From the NCBI GenBank assembly GCA_947461015.1, contig CANHIR010000050.1, positions 1 through 11,147 on the forward strand: a stretch of 11,147 bases of DNA, in the 5' to 3' direction. The position numbers were made by a program, and so were the translations under genes. Below, in pieces: positions 1-8,610 of the stretch (within the stretch, counting starts at the first letter, position 1; the number at the start of each line of letters is the position of its first letter). The stretch is from Bacteroidota bacterium. GTDB taxonomy: Bacteria; Bacteroidota; Bacteroidia; Chitinophagales; Chitinophagaceae. A model generated the notes under the pieces. It saw nothing but the letters and a program-made list of their open reading frames with translations, did no database searches and had not been told where the DNA came from.

Positions 1-1
1 A

Positions 2-2338
2 GCAAGTATACTTCAATTTATCAATTATTCATTTGATGAAAAGGATGAAGGTGTGGATCAACCCATTGGCAGTAATTTAAGGCAAGTAGATGGAAGAATT
101 AGTATTGCTACGAAAGAACAAAATAGAATTTGGGAAAATGCTAACATTAGAAATGAAAGCATGTTATGGCAAGCCAGAAATTACTTTTCTTCAAATAATA
201 TAAACGAAGGAATAAGTTTATTACAACTCCTTAAAGGCGATCCCGTTTTTCCTAAAAGATTGACCCCCTTTTTACATGAGCAATTTGCCTATGGATATTA
301 TTTAATGGAGTCCTATGAAAACGCAGCAGTGAATTTAATAGAAGGACTACCCAATGCGCCTGATGCACTTGCAAAAAGTAGATGGTACTATTTAATAGCG
401 CAATTATGGCAAAAATCAAACAATACTGAAAATGCATATAAATGGTTTAAAAAGGCAGTTGATTTTTCTACCAACCCGATTATTGGGGTGTATTCAAAAA
501 TTAACATGGTACGTATTGAAGCTAAAAACGATAACAAAACATGGGATGCACTTGCTAATGAATTAGAATATCTATTAAAAAAGGAGAAGTTTAAGCCCTT
601 TGCAGATATCATTTACTTTGAAATGGCAAAACTCGCTATTGAAAACAAAGCTTTCAATAAATCAAATAAATGGTTGATAAAATCTATTAAAAGCAACTCC
701 TCAAATTCAAAACAAAAGCAGCAATCTTTTGAGTTACTTGGAGAAACTAATTACAAAAACGGAAATTATGGAATTGCAAAAATTGCATACGATAGCTTAA
801 CTAATATTTTAAAAACAAACCCGCAATTCGAACAAATAACATTGCGTAAAAAATGGATGTCAACCATTTACGATCAAACCATTGCATACCAAAAGGAAGA
901 TAGTTTGCAATTCATATACAAGTTGCCTATTTCATTACAAAAAGAAAAATCCATTGATTATGTAAAAAGGCAAAACGAAAATCAACAAATTTTGAAAAAT
1001 CTTTTCAATGAACAATCCGTTGTAATGAAGAGTAGTCAAAAAAATGAGACCAGCTATAGTAACAATAACTTCACAGTAAATACAAATGACTTTTATTTTG
1101 CTAACAATAATAATTTAATACAAGGGAAACAACAATTTATACAAAAATGGGGTGAAAGGCCAAATGTTGATATGTGGCGTAGAAAATCAAGCACAAATGT
1201 TGCAAACGCTTTGTCAAAAATAAATGCAGCAAGCACATTGATTCCAACGTATGAAAATATTGAAAAGAAATCTTCCAAAATTCAAGAAAAGCGCTTGGAT
1301 ACTTTAGGCTTAATACAAGATGAATTGGAATATAAAAGTTCACAAAAAAAATGGAATGAAGCAGCTCTTATGATTGCTCAAACGTTTTTATTAAAGCTCA
1401 ATGATTTTGAAAAAGCAAAACCCATCTACATACAAATAATTAAAAAAGGAATTGACAGTACAATCACAGAAAGGGCACTTTTGGATTTAGCTAGCCAGTA
1501 TTTGCATGATGGAAATAATACGCTTGCAGATAGTATCATTAACATTGTAAGCACACAATTCCCAAATGGCACATATATAAATAAGAAAAAAGAAAGTGAA
1601 TCCAAAAAGTTTAAACTAGATGGAAGTACGGATAAGTATAAAGAAATATATTTTCTGAGTCAGATAGGCAATTGGGGTAAAATGAGCCAACTATCCAACC
1701 TATATGATAAAGAATTGATAGGTAGTCAATGGCATACACCCTATCAATTTCTTAAAGTTAAAATGCATGCTCAACAGCAACAGGATCAATTGGCTTTGCA
1801 AATACTAGATTCAATCATATTTAGTAACAAAAATGACGTAATTAGACAAAAAGCTAAAGAAATAATTATAGAACTAAAAAATAGAAAAAGTACAGAAGCC
1901 TATTTACAAAGTCTCCAAATTATCAAAGACCCCAACCTGTTGGAAAAGCAGTCAACTGTATATCAAGACGACTCCCTAGAAAATCATTACATTGCATTAG
2001 TAATCAATAATATAGACTTAGCTAAATTAAAAATGGTGCAGTCTTCCCTAATGAAATTATATAAAAATCATTCCATCTACACCAATTTGACAGTCACCAC
2101 TTCTCAATTAACAAAAGAGCAGCAAATGCTTTGGATTGGTCCATTATCCAATAAAATGCAAGCCCTAACCTACCTGAATGAATTAAAACCAAAATTACCG
2201 ACTGAAATTTTCACATATATTCCAAAACAACAGTATGAAATTTATATATTTGGTAAATCAAATATATCCTTGATCAACAATGCTCAAGCCCTGGAATTTT
2301 ACAAGGAATTTATGTTTAACAAAATATATAAACCATAA
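2..2338 (+). CDS. porW: T9SS periplasmic lipoprotein PorW/SprE (5'-partial, TPR protein)
   Basis: This is the C-terminal 778 residues of a large tetratricopeptide-type protein. The frame is open to the left edge, so the true start, signal peptide and lipobox lie outside; the GTG at 53 is internal, because the 17 codons before it read FQFINYSF...DEG and continue into DQPIGSN, a stretch I recall from SprE/PorW proteins. Counting from that GTG, helical TPR-like pairs run over about residues 35-300 and 425-640. An Asn-rich patch is followed by FYF (347-349), KWGERP (365-370) and WRR (375-377), also family hallmarks as I recall them. The last 110 residues (from about HYIALVIN) resemble the family's terminal domain. 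In Flavobacterium SprE is needed for gliding and secretion; in Porphyromonas PorW is reported to link the PorK/N ring to the Sov translocon. The stop directly abuts the penicillin-binding protein start, suggesting one operon. Family assignment is from remembered motifs. Confidence 0.85.
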   Translation, partial: ASILQFINYSFDEKDEGVDQPIGSNLRQVDGRISIATKEQNRIWENANIRNESMLWQARNYFSSNNINEGISLLQLLKGDPVFPKRLTPFLHEQFAYGYYLMESYENAAVNLIEGLPNAPDALAKSRWYYLIAQLWQKSNNTENAYKWFKKAVDFSTNPIIGVYSKINMVRIEAKNDNKTWDALANELEYLLKKEKFKPFADIIYFEMAKLAIENKAFNKSNKWLIKSIKSNSSNSKQKQQSFELLGETNYKNGNYGIAKIAYDSLTNILKTNPQFEQITLRKKWMSTIYDQTIAYQKEDSLQFIYKLPISLQKEKSIDYVKRQNENQQILKNLFNEQSVVMKSSQKNETSYSNNNFTVNTNDFYFANNNNLIQGKQQFIQKWGERPNVDMWRRKSSTNVANALSKINAASTLIPTYENIEKKSSKIQEKRLDTLGLIQDELEYKSSQKKWNEAALMIAQTFLLKLNDFEKAKPIYIQIIKKGIDSTITERALLDLASQYLHDGNNTLADSIINIVSTQFPNGTYINKKKESESKKFKLDGSTDKYKEIYFLSQIGNWGKMSQLSNLYDKELIGSQWHTPYQFLKVKMHAQQQQDQLALQILDSIIFSNKNDVIRQKAKEIIIELKNRKSTEAYLQSLQIIKDPNLLEKQSTVYQDDSLENHYIALVINNIDLAKLKMVQSSLMKLYKNHSIYTNLTVTTSQLTKEQQMLWIGPLSNKMQALTYLNELKPKLPTEIFTYIPKQQYEIYIFGKSNISLINNAQALEFYKEFMFNKIYKP

Positions 2339-4735
2339 ATGGAAACTGTAGTAAACGGGAAAGTCAAAAAACCCACCAACTGGGTTCGTGTTTTTTGGAG
2401 AACTTATTTTATTTCCATAGGATTGTTTATACTATTCTTAATGGCAATTAATTTTGGTCTTCTGGGAGACATGCCAGATTTAACGGAAATTGAAAATCCA
2501 TCTGCTTCCTTAGCTAGTCAAGTATATGCCCAAGATGGTACCCCAATGGGTAAATTTTATATCGAAGACAGAACAAGTGTAAAGTATCGTGACATTAGTC
2601 CTTATTTAATTCAAGCTTTAGTAGCCACAGAGGATAAAAGATTTTACAACCATGCTGGTGTAGACGGAGAAGGTATTTTAAGAGCCGTTGCATTTATGGG
2701 AACACAGGGTGGTGCTTCTACCATCACCATGCAAACTGCAAAAAATTTATTTACAGACAACTGGAGCACAAAAAATAAACTACTTCGTATAGTTCAAAAA
2801 ATAAAAGAAAGTATCATTGCTATAAAACTAGAGAGCAAGTTTACCAAAGAAGAGATTTTAACTATTTATTTAAATACCGTTCCGTTTAGTGAAAATATTT
2901 TTGGTATTGGTAATGCTTCTAGAAGTTTTTTTCAAAAAGAACCAGATAGACTTACCATTGAAGAAGCAGCGTTATTGGTTGGAATGATTAATGCACCAAC
3001 CAAGTTTAATCCTAATAGAAATCCTAAACTTGCGCTTGAAAGAAGAAATTTAGTATTAAGTAGAATGGCTGGTCAAAAATATATTACAGACGATCAAGCC
3101 GAACAACTTAAAAAACTTCCAGTAGTCACTAATTTCAAGAAACTAGATGAGAACAATGGACTCGCCCCTTACTTTAGAAGCAATCTAGGGGAGTTTATGA
3201 AAAAATGGTGTAAAGAACACAAAAAAAGCAATGGAGAGCCTTATAATTTATACAAGGACGGCTTAAAAATTTATACCACCATTAACCCGCGTATGCAGCT
3301 GTATGCAGAAGAAGCAGTGTCTAAACATATGGCTTTTCTTCAAAAAGAATTTAACAATCAGCCCAAAATAAAATCTGGGGAAATTTGGAGAGAACATGCC
3401 AGCCAACTAGAATCCGCAATTAGACAAACGGATAGGTGGAAGAACATGAAAAAAGACAATATTGATGATGATGATGTGAGAAGATCATTTGATGAGATGG
3501 TGCCTATGCGCATTTTTGCATGGAATAAAAATAGGTATACTGATACAACTATGACCCCTCTAGATTCTCTAAAGTATCATAAACAAATATTACAAACAGG
3601 TTTTCTTGCAGTGGATCCTTTTACGGGTGAAGTTAAAGCATGGGTAGGTGGAGTTGACTTTAAAACATTTAAATATGACCACGTTAATGTAAATACCAAA
3701 CGTCAGGTGGGTAGTACCATGAAACCACTATTATATTCCCTTGCAATAGAAAAAGCAGGTTTCACACCTAGTACACTTGTTCAAGATCAACAACAAATGT
3801 TTGATGGTTATGGAATGGTGCCAAATACATCCAGATCTTGTACCGGCACTACTATGCCAATGGCACAGGCATTGGCAGAATCAAGAAACTGTGCATCGGC
3901 CTATATCATGAAACAAATAAATGGCAATAGCAATCAAGCTGCGATTCAACTTGTGGATTATTTAAAACAATGTAATGTCCAGTCCGATATTCAACCCTAC
4001 CCATCCATTGCATTGGGATCATGTGAAATTTCTCTTTTTGAAATGGTACAAGCATATACCATGTTTCCTGGTGGAGGATATAATGCACAACCTTTTTTCA
4101 TCAATCGTATCGAAGATAAAAATGGCAATGTTTTAGAAAGCTTTGCACCAAAAAGAAAAAAAATTATTGATGAAACAACGGCTTACGCTGTCGTAAACAT
4201 GATGCAAGGTGTAATTAGCCGAGGTACGGGTCAAAGTATGGCTTCCTATAATGTTAGAGCAAATTCAATTGCTGGAAAAACAGGAACCACCAATGACAAT
4301 AGTGACTTATGGTTTATGGGTTACACACCACAAATGCTTGCAGGAGCTTGGGTTGGTTGTGATGACCGATTTATAAGATTCACCGATAACTATTTTGGAC
4401 AAGGCGCAAGAGGATCACTTCCTATTTGGGCTTATTTCATGAAAAAAGTAAGTGAAGACCCAACTATTAATTTTGACCGTAATGCTAATTTCCAAAAACC
4501 CATTAACATGACGGATGACTACAATGTCGACTTTATCTCTAAAGACGCAGCCATTGACAATTCAGTTCCTGTCTTAGACGGTTTTGAGGAAATTGGAGCA
4601 GAATCTAATTATCAAATTACAAACAATTTGCCTGCCGAAAGAAAGCAACCTAAAGCAGAAATAAAACCCAATAAAGAGGCATTGGGACCAAAAGCTATTT
4701 ATGCTCCAATTAAAAAAAATAAACCAACTAACTAG
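2339..4735 (+). CDS. mrcA: Class A penicillin-binding protein 1A (transglycosylase/transpeptidase)
   Basis: This bifunctional enzyme polymerises lipid II into glycan strands and cross-links the stem peptides on the outer face of the inner membrane. A short basic N-terminus precedes one membrane anchor (about residues 20-42). The GT51 domain follows: ATEDKRFYNHAG with catalytic Glu98, GGASTITMQTAKNLF (124-138), KIKES with the second conserved Glu157, then YLN (177-179) and the EEAALLVGMINAP segment (208-220). A linker (about 320-415) ends in GFLAVDPFTGEVKAWVGG (421-438), as in other Bacteroidota PBP1A proteins. The transpeptidase domain has all three motifs: STMK with nucleophile Ser459 and Lys462, SRN (515-517) and KTGT (647-650). 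The C-terminal tail is Lys/Pro-rich. At 798 residues it has the normal family length and is intact. The ATG touches the stop of the preceding gene with no spacer and no Shine-Dalgarno sequence, consistent with translational coupling. The symbol is generic; ponA is an equivalent name. Confidence 0.95.
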   Translation: METVVNGKVKKPTNWVRVFWRTYFISIGLFILFLMAINFGLLGDMPDLTEIENPSASLASQVYAQDGTPMGKFYIEDRTSVKYRDISPYLIQALVATEDKRFYNHAGVDGEGILRAVAFMGTQGGASTITMQTAKNLFTDNWSTKNKLLRIVQKIKESIIAIKLESKFTKEEILTIYLNTVPFSENIFGIGNASRSFFQKEPDRLTIEEAALLVGMINAPTKFNPNRNPKLALERRNLVLSRMAGQKYITDDQAEQLKKLPVVTNFKKLDENNGLAPYFRSNLGEFMKKWCKEHKKSNGEPYNLYKDGLKIYTTINPRMQLYAEEAVSKHMAFLQKEFNNQPKIKSGEIWREHASQLESAIRQTDRWKNMKKDNIDDDDVRRSFDEMVPMRIFAWNKNRYTDTTMTPLDSLKYHKQILQTGFLAVDPFTGEVKAWVGGVDFKTFKYDHVNVNTKRQVGSTMKPLLYSLAIEKAGFTPSTLVQDQQQMFDGYGMVPNTSRSCTGTTMPMAQALAESRNCASAYIMKQINGNSNQAAIQLVDYLKQCNVQSDIQPYPSIALGSCEISLFEMVQAYTMFPGGGYNAQPFFINRIEDKNGNVLESFAPKRKKIIDETTAYAVVNMMQGVISRGTGQSMASYNVRANSIAGKTGTTNDNSDLWFMGYTPQMLAGAWVGCDDRFIRFTDNYFGQGARGSLPIWAYFMKKVSEDPTINFDRNANFQKPINMTDDYNVDFISKDAAIDNSVPVLDGFEEIGAESNYQITNNLPAERKQPKAEIKPNKEALGPKAIYAPIKKNKPTN

Positions 4736-5778
4736 TTTTGTTTTTTTAATTGGTAAGTAACTGAGAACTGGTGATGGGTATTTGTTTGAAAAAATGAATT
4801 GGCATATTGTATCTGCAATCGGTCCAATTTCCATCCCAGTCCTGTACTAAATCCGTTGAGTCCATTGGATTGATTGTACACGTTTAAATCATACCTTCTC
4901 ACAAAATTATAGCCAATATTTAAATCAACCTGGTCTCCAATAAACCATTCAGTACCTAGTGTTAAATGATTGAAAACATTTTGCAAACTACTTGCTGGAC
5001 TTGAACCATAAGTATTAGCATATCCTGCATCAAAATAAGAATGATTCCAAACCGACAACCTATCTGCAGTGATAGAAAACTGAATTGGCGCATAGGCTAG
5101 TTTTTTAGTCCACCCTAAAATAATATTAAATGGAAGCTGTTGCTTAGTCCCTGTAGTGGAAATTTGAGTGCCCATATTTGATACCAAAATACTTGCCTGA
5201 GATAATTTAGTAGGTGATAAATAAGTAAGGCCTATATCCATTGCAACTCCGCTAGATTTGTAAATACCATAATTGGAATGAATAAATTTTAAGGTACTTC
5301 CTATTCTAAAATTTTCAATATAATTTGTTGCAGCAGAAAATTGAACTGCATAATCATTGGGATGCATCATACCAAGTTCATTTCCTGCAACATCTGTCAT
5401 AGGAATATTTCCATAGTCCAAATAATGCACCCCCCAGCCTGTTGTTATATTTTTTACTTCAAAATACTTCACCCCAAATAAATTATATTGTTGTATTCCG
5501 GCAAAATAAGGTTTGCTCCCAATAAACATTTGACCATCCATTTGCGGATGTAATAAAGATGGATTTGTCATACCAAGTCCCAGATCGGGATGCATTGAGC
5601 TAATATTGATTCCACCCAATGAACTTGCTTTTGGGCTATATGGTAAATTTAGAAAATTAAAAGACGCATTCCCGGCAGTAGTTTGAGCAGTAAGCGCAGC
5701 AATACTTAATAAAAATACAGTAGCAGATAAGGCAATATAAAACCCTAGCTTTTGTAATTTATAAGAATACTTAATCAT
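4732..5778 (-). CDS. porQ: Type IX secretion system outer-membrane protein PorQ
   Basis: This 348-residue protein has a signal peptide (basic MIKYSYKLQK, hydrophobic core 11-28, probable cleavage near Ala31) and a body of alternating short hydrophobic strands separated by Gly/Asn/Ser turns, as expected of an outer-membrane beta-barrel. The start of the mature part, with FNFLNLPYSPKASSLGG, a D.G...NPSLL segment and later LDYGNIP, matches my memory of PorQ: a conserved SLGG, an NP..L motif and a YG.I turn. PorQ works in the T9SS attachment machinery with PorU, PorV and PorZ, which joins cargo to anionic lipopolysaccharide in Porphyromonas. The gene lies 35 bp downstream of lon on the same strand, so co-transcription is likely. 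Its final codons overlap those of the convergent penicillin-binding protein gene by 4 bp. Its start codon lies between the arms of an inverted repeat. PorV, the related barrel, is less likely because of the shorter length and the motif pattern. Confidence 0.85.
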   Translation of the reverse strand: MIKYSYKLQKLGFYIALSATVFLLSIAALTAQTTAGNASFNFLNLPYSPKASSLGGINISSMHPDLGLGMTNPSLLHPQMDGQMFIGSKPYFAGIQQYNLFGVKYFEVKNITTGWGVHYLDYGNIPMTDVAGNELGMMHPNDYAVQFSAATNYIENFRIGSTLKFIHSNYGIYKSSGVAMDIGLTYLSPTKLSQASILVSNMGTQISTTGTKQQLPFNIILGWTKKLAYAPIQFSITADRLSVWNHSYFDAGYANTYGSSPASSLQNVFNHLTLGTEWFIGDQVDLNIGYNFVRRYDLNVYNQSNGLNGFSTGLGWKLDRLQIQYANSFFQTNTHHQFSVTYQLKKQN

Positions 5779-5796
5779 TGAACAAAGCTAGGGTTT
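5740..5796 (-). promoter_or_regulatory. Inverted repeat bracketing the porQ start codon
   Basis: Two perfect 13-bp arms, AAACCCTAGCTTT at 5740-5752 and AAAGCTAGGGTTT at 5784-5796, are separated by 31 bases. In the porQ mRNA the 5' arm lies 6-18 nucleotides before the ATG, where a ribosome binds, and the 3' arm covers codons 9-13 of the signal peptide. The start codon would lie in the loop close to the stem. No U-tract follows, so it is not an ordinary terminator for lon. The repeat is seen directly; a role in controlling translation or in mRNA processing between lon and porQ is inference. Confidence 0.6.
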
Positions 5797-5813
5797 CAAT
5801 ATATAATAATCAA

Positions 5814-8213
5814 CTAAACTAATGCTAAGTCTAATACCTGTTGCATGTTTTTCACATAATGAAAACGAAGTCCTTTAATAAAGGTTTGGTCAATTTCGTT
5901 TACATCTTTCTCATTTTGTGAGCAAAGTATAATTTCTTTCATGCCTGCCCTTTTCGCAGCTAATATTTTTTCTTTAATCCCCCCAACAGGCAGCACCTGG
6001 CCACGCAAAGTAATTTCTCCTGTCATGGCTAAATAGGGCTTTACTTTCCTACCCGTAAAAGCAGAAGACAAAGCAGTTAACATGGTTACACCAGCACTTG
6101 GACCGTCTTTAGGCACAGCTCCTTCCGGCACATGAATATGAATAGATTTGGTATTGAATAAACTTGGATCTACTCCTATTTTCTTTGCATTTGCTTGCAA
6201 ATAAGTCAAAGCTGTGGATGCACTTTCTTTCATTACATTGCCCAAATTGCCAGTGAGTTTCAACTCACCTTTACCATCTGATAACAAGGCCTCTATAAAT
6301 AAAATGTCTCCCCCAACATAAGTCCATGCAAGACCAACCGCTACACCAGGCATGTTCACAGTCTTATAAATTTCATTGCTATAACGAGGTTGTCCTAAAA
6401 TTTTGTGCAAATCCAACTTACTCACCGTTGGTTTTACTTTATGCTTATACGCCAGCTCTTTGGCTTGATAACGCATTATGGATGCCAACTGACGATCCAA
6501 TTCACGCACCCCGCTTTCTCTTGTATAATCCTCAATTACTTTTTCCAATACATTGTCTTGTACTTTAAAATTTATTTTGTCTAAACCATGCGCGGTTCTT
6601 TGCTTGGGCAATAAATGTCTTTTTGCTATTTCCACTTTTTCTTCCACTGCATAACCGCTCAAATCAATAATTTCTAGTCTATCTCTTAGTGCGGGTTGTA
6701 TTTGGCTTATATCATTTGCTGTTGCAATAAATAGGGTCTTACTTAAATCATATTCCGACTCTAAATAATTATCATAAAAACTATTGTTTTGTTCTGGGTC
6801 TAATACTTCTAATAAAGCACTAGAAGGATCGCCTCTATGATCACTACCAATTTTATCAATTTCATCCAAAATCATGACAGGATTAGACGTTTTTACTTTT
6901 CTAATACTCTGAATAATGCGCCCGGGCATTGCGCCAATATATGTTTTACGGTGCCCACGGATTTCACTTTCGTCGTGTAATCCCCCCAAACTAACCCTAA
7001 CATATTTACGTCCAATGGCATGTGCAATAGACTTTCCCAAACTAGTTTTACCAATGCCTGGAGGACCTAAAAAGCATAAGATTGGACTTTTCATGTCCCC
7101 TTTTAGTTTTAATACTGCTAAATATTCAAGGATGCGATTCTTAATTTTACCCATTCCATAATGGTCATGATCCAAAACCTTTTTTGCATTCTTCAAATCA
7201 TAGTTATCGTCGGTATATTCCTCCCAAGGCAGGTCTAATAATAAATCCAAGTGATTGTAAACTACGGAGTAATCGGGCGTGGAAGGATGCATACGCTCTA
7301 ATTTTTCTAATCCCGTTTGGAATAATTTCTTTGCAGCTTCAGGCCATTTTTTTCCTTCTGCTTTTTTCTTCATCTCAGCCACTTCTCTTTCATTAGGATC
7401 TCCACCAAGCTCATCTTTTATACTCTTTAGTTGCTGTTGTAAAAAATAATCCCTTTGTTGCTTATCAATTTCGGTTCTTGTTTTGGTCGTTACTTTATTT
7501 TTTAATTCAACAAATTGCAATTCCTGTTGTAAAAACTGAATTAATTTCTCCGCCCTTAAGGTGATATTGTGTTCTTCCAACAAACCTTGTTTTTCTGGGA
7601 TTTCAACATTTAAATTGGAGCTCACAAAATTTATCAGGAACAAGGGACTTTCTATATTCTTTAAAATCAAAGCAGCTTCGGAAGGAAAATTTGGAGATAA
7701 CTGAATAATTTGTGTGGCCAAATCTTTAATGGTAGAAAGGTAGGCCTGGAAATTTTGATCTGTTGGACTTACTTTTTCTTCAACCAATATATTAACGGTT
7801 GCTTTAAAATAGGGATCCTGTTCTTTCATTGCTACCAACTTGAATCGCTTTTTACCTTGAATAATGATGGTGGTGCCCCCGTCCTGCATTTTAATCATTT
7901 TCACAATTTTTGCCACCGTTCCAATATGGCATAAGTCTTCGGGAGTAGGATCTTCTATGTTGCCATTTTTTTGTGCAACTACCCCAATTAATTTATCGTT
8001 ATTATAAGCAGCTTTTACAGCTTGTATACTTTTATCTCTTCCAACTGTAATGGGCAAGACCACCCCTGGAAATAAGACAGTATTTTTTAAGGGTAAAATG
8101 GGAATATCATTGGGTATTTCAAGATCAGTTTCCTGTTCCATGTCTTGTTCATTAAATGAAAACAAGGGTATCACTTCATTTTCCTCTTCTTCTCTAATTA
8201 AAAATCTATTCAC
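5814..8213 (-). CDS. lon: ATP-dependent protease Lon (endopeptidase La)
   Basis: Lon is a cytoplasmic hexameric AAA+ serine protease that degrades damaged and selected regulatory proteins. Domains in order: an acidic N-terminal extension (1-33); the LON substrate-binding domain starting at [14 protein letters not shown] (37-50); a coiled-coil helical region (about 220-300, including [15 protein letters not shown]); the ATPase with Walker A GPPGIGKT (383-390), Walker B MILDEID (447-453) and the PALRDR segment (507-512); and the protease domain with PKDGPSAG carrying catalytic Ser706, and GGIKEK whose second lysine, Lys749, is at the expected 43-residue spacing to complete the Ser-Lys dyad. The length of 799 residues is normal for LonA, and nothing is missing. 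The start is GTG; no ATG exists in frame upstream before a stop codon, so GTG is the best choice. A terminator lies upstream, so lon needs a promoter in 8214-8343, where I see no convincing TAnnTTTG match. Confidence 0.97.
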   Translation of the reverse strand: MNRFLIREEEENEVIPLFSFNEQDMEQETDLEIPNDIPILPLKNTVLFPGVVLPITVGRDKSIQAVKAAYNNDKLIGVVAQKNGNIEDPTPEDLCHIGTVAKIVKMIKMQDGGTTIIIQGKKRFKLVAMKEQDPYFKATVNILVEEKVSPTDQNFQAYLSTIKDLATQIIQLSPNFPSEAALILKNIESPLFLINFVSSNLNVEIPEKQGLLEEHNITLRAEKLIQFLQQELQFVELKNKVTTKTRTEIDKQQRDYFLQQQLKSIKDELGGDPNEREVAEMKKKAEGKKWPEAAKKLFQTGLEKLERMHPSTPDYSVVYNHLDLLLDLPWEEYTDDNYDLKNAKKVLDHDHYGMGKIKNRILEYLAVLKLKGDMKSPILCFLGPPGIGKTSLGKSIAHAIGRKYVRVSLGGLHDESEIRGHRKTYIGAMPGRIIQSIRKVKTSNPVMILDEIDKIGSDHRGDPSSALLEVLDPEQNNSFYDNYLESEYDLSKTLFIATANDISQIQPALRDRLEIIDLSGYAVEEKVEIAKRHLLPKQRTAHGLDKINFKVQDNVLEKVIEDYTRESGVRELDRQLASIMRYQAKELAYKHKVKPTVSKLDLHKILGQPRYSNEIYKTVNMPGVAVGLAWTYVGGDILFIEALLSDGKGELKLTGNLGNVMKESASTALTYLQANAKKIGVDPSLFNTKSIHIHVPEGAVPKDGPSAGVTMLTALSSAFTGRKVKPYLAMTGEITLRGQVLPVGGIKEKILAAKRAGMKEIILCSQNEKDVNEIDQTFIKGLRFHYVKNMQQVLDLALV

Positions 8214-8240
8214 TTTTAAGTTATTTGTTAGATAGTCAAA

Positions 8241-8253
8241 TTGGCATAGCCAA
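8241..8253. promoter_or_regulatory. Short dyad TTGGC-ATA-GCCAA upstream of lon
   Basis: A perfect 5-bp dyad with a 3-bp centre lies 28-40 bp before the lon GTG, where a promoter would be expected. It could be an operator half-site pair, but dyads this short arise by chance in AT-rich spacers. It does not match the CIRCE heat-shock operator. Otherwise 8214-8343 shows no gene. Confidence 0.2.
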
Positions 8254-8343
8254 CTAAACCCATCCTATTTGATAAGATACTTAGTAATATGCAATATTGA
8301 TGCCAAAAATCTTTCAATCCGATTAATTGAATTTGGTAGGGGC

Positions 8344-8372
8344 AAAAAAAATCCCTCCGTAATACGGAGGGA
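8344..8372 (-). terminator. Rho-independent terminator of the small lipoprotein gene
   Basis: TCCCTCCGT (8352-8360) and ACGGAGGGA (8364-8372) form a perfect 9-bp GC-rich stem with a 3-base loop. Read on the minus strand it is followed directly by eight T residues (8351-8344). The T-tract is on one side only, so it terminates minus-strand transcription, that of the lipoprotein gene, before lon. Confidence 0.9.
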
Positions 8373-8373
8373 C

Positions 8374-8399
8374 CTTCTTGCAAGAAGTTTTATACTTCT
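8374..8399 (-). other. Two competing hairpins in the lipoprotein 3' UTR
   Basis: The minus-strand transcript reads AGAAGT (8399-8394, overlapping the stop codon), then ACTTCT (8388-8383), which begins the 14-bp palindrome CTTCTTGCAAGAAG (8387-8374). The middle segment can pair with the first (6 bp, 5-nt loop) or with the last (5 bp, 4-nt loop), but not both. The terminator stem starts 2 nt downstream. The sequence is clear; regulatory use is speculative, and the pairings may simply stabilise the mRNA 3' end. Confidence 0.45.
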
Positions 8400-8580
8400 A
8401 GTTAGTTCCACTTACAGTTCCTGTAGTAGGAGCAGCTTCAGGAGCTGGAGTTGCTTCAGGAGCTGGAGTTGTAGCTTTAGTTTCTTCAGTCTTAGATGCA
8501 GTACCAGAAGCAGCACCGTCACCACCACATGCAGCTAAAGCAGCGATAGCGAAAATTGCGAATACTTTTTTCATTTTCAA
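8398..8580 (-). CDS. Small Ala/Thr/Pro-rich lipoprotein, function unknown
   Basis: This encodes 60 residues. A lipoprotein signal peptide is plain: MKMKK, a hydrophobic core VFAIFAIAALAA and a lipobox LAAC with the lipidated Cys at residue 18. The mature part is about 43 residues of Gly, Ala, Ser, Thr, Pro and Glu without hydrophobic or aromatic residues, so it should be unstructured and membrane-tethered; it includes a doubled TPAPEA unit. The +2 and +3 residues are Gly-Gly, and there is no strong acidic surface-export signal right after the Cys. Translation could begin at Met1 or Met3 with the same outcome. A candidate promoter, a 107-bp gap from der and a strong terminator suggest a short single-gene transcript. 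I recall similar tiny lipoproteins in Chitinophagaceae but know no function. The lipobox and the terminator at the right distance support a real gene; the Ser-rich frame on the opposite strand is its shadow. Confidence 0.8.
   Translation of the reverse strand: MKMKKVFAIFAIAALAACGGDGAASGTASKTEETKATTPAPEATPAPEAAPTTGTVSGTN
8435..8470 (-). repeat. 18-bp perfect tandem repeat, two copies
   Basis: GCTTCAGGAGCTGGAGTT occurs at 8435-8452 and again at 8453-8470 without a gap. The unit is six codons long, so it keeps the frame and encodes the doubled TPAPEA of the small lipoprotein. It is probably a recent in-frame duplication, and its copy number may vary between strains. Confidence 0.9.
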
Positions 8581-8610
8581 AGTTTTAAGTTTGGTTAAAA
8601 ATTATGTAGG

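Noticed and set aside
53-55. GTG as the start of the first gene
   Set aside because: The frame is open upstream to the window edge and the 17 upstream codons read like conserved PorW/SprE sequence, so this is an internal valine of a truncated gene.
6916-7161. Plus-strand frames inside lon (also at 6326, 7184, 7710 and 8050)
   Set aside because: They lie opposite a complete, well-conserved Lon coding sequence and show no protein-like domain of their own.
8269-8538. Plus-strand Ser/Arg/Cys-rich reading frame of 89 residues
   Set aside because: It is the reverse complement of the Ala/Thr/Pro-rich lipoprotein gene and runs through that gene's terminator; the biased composition explains the open frame.
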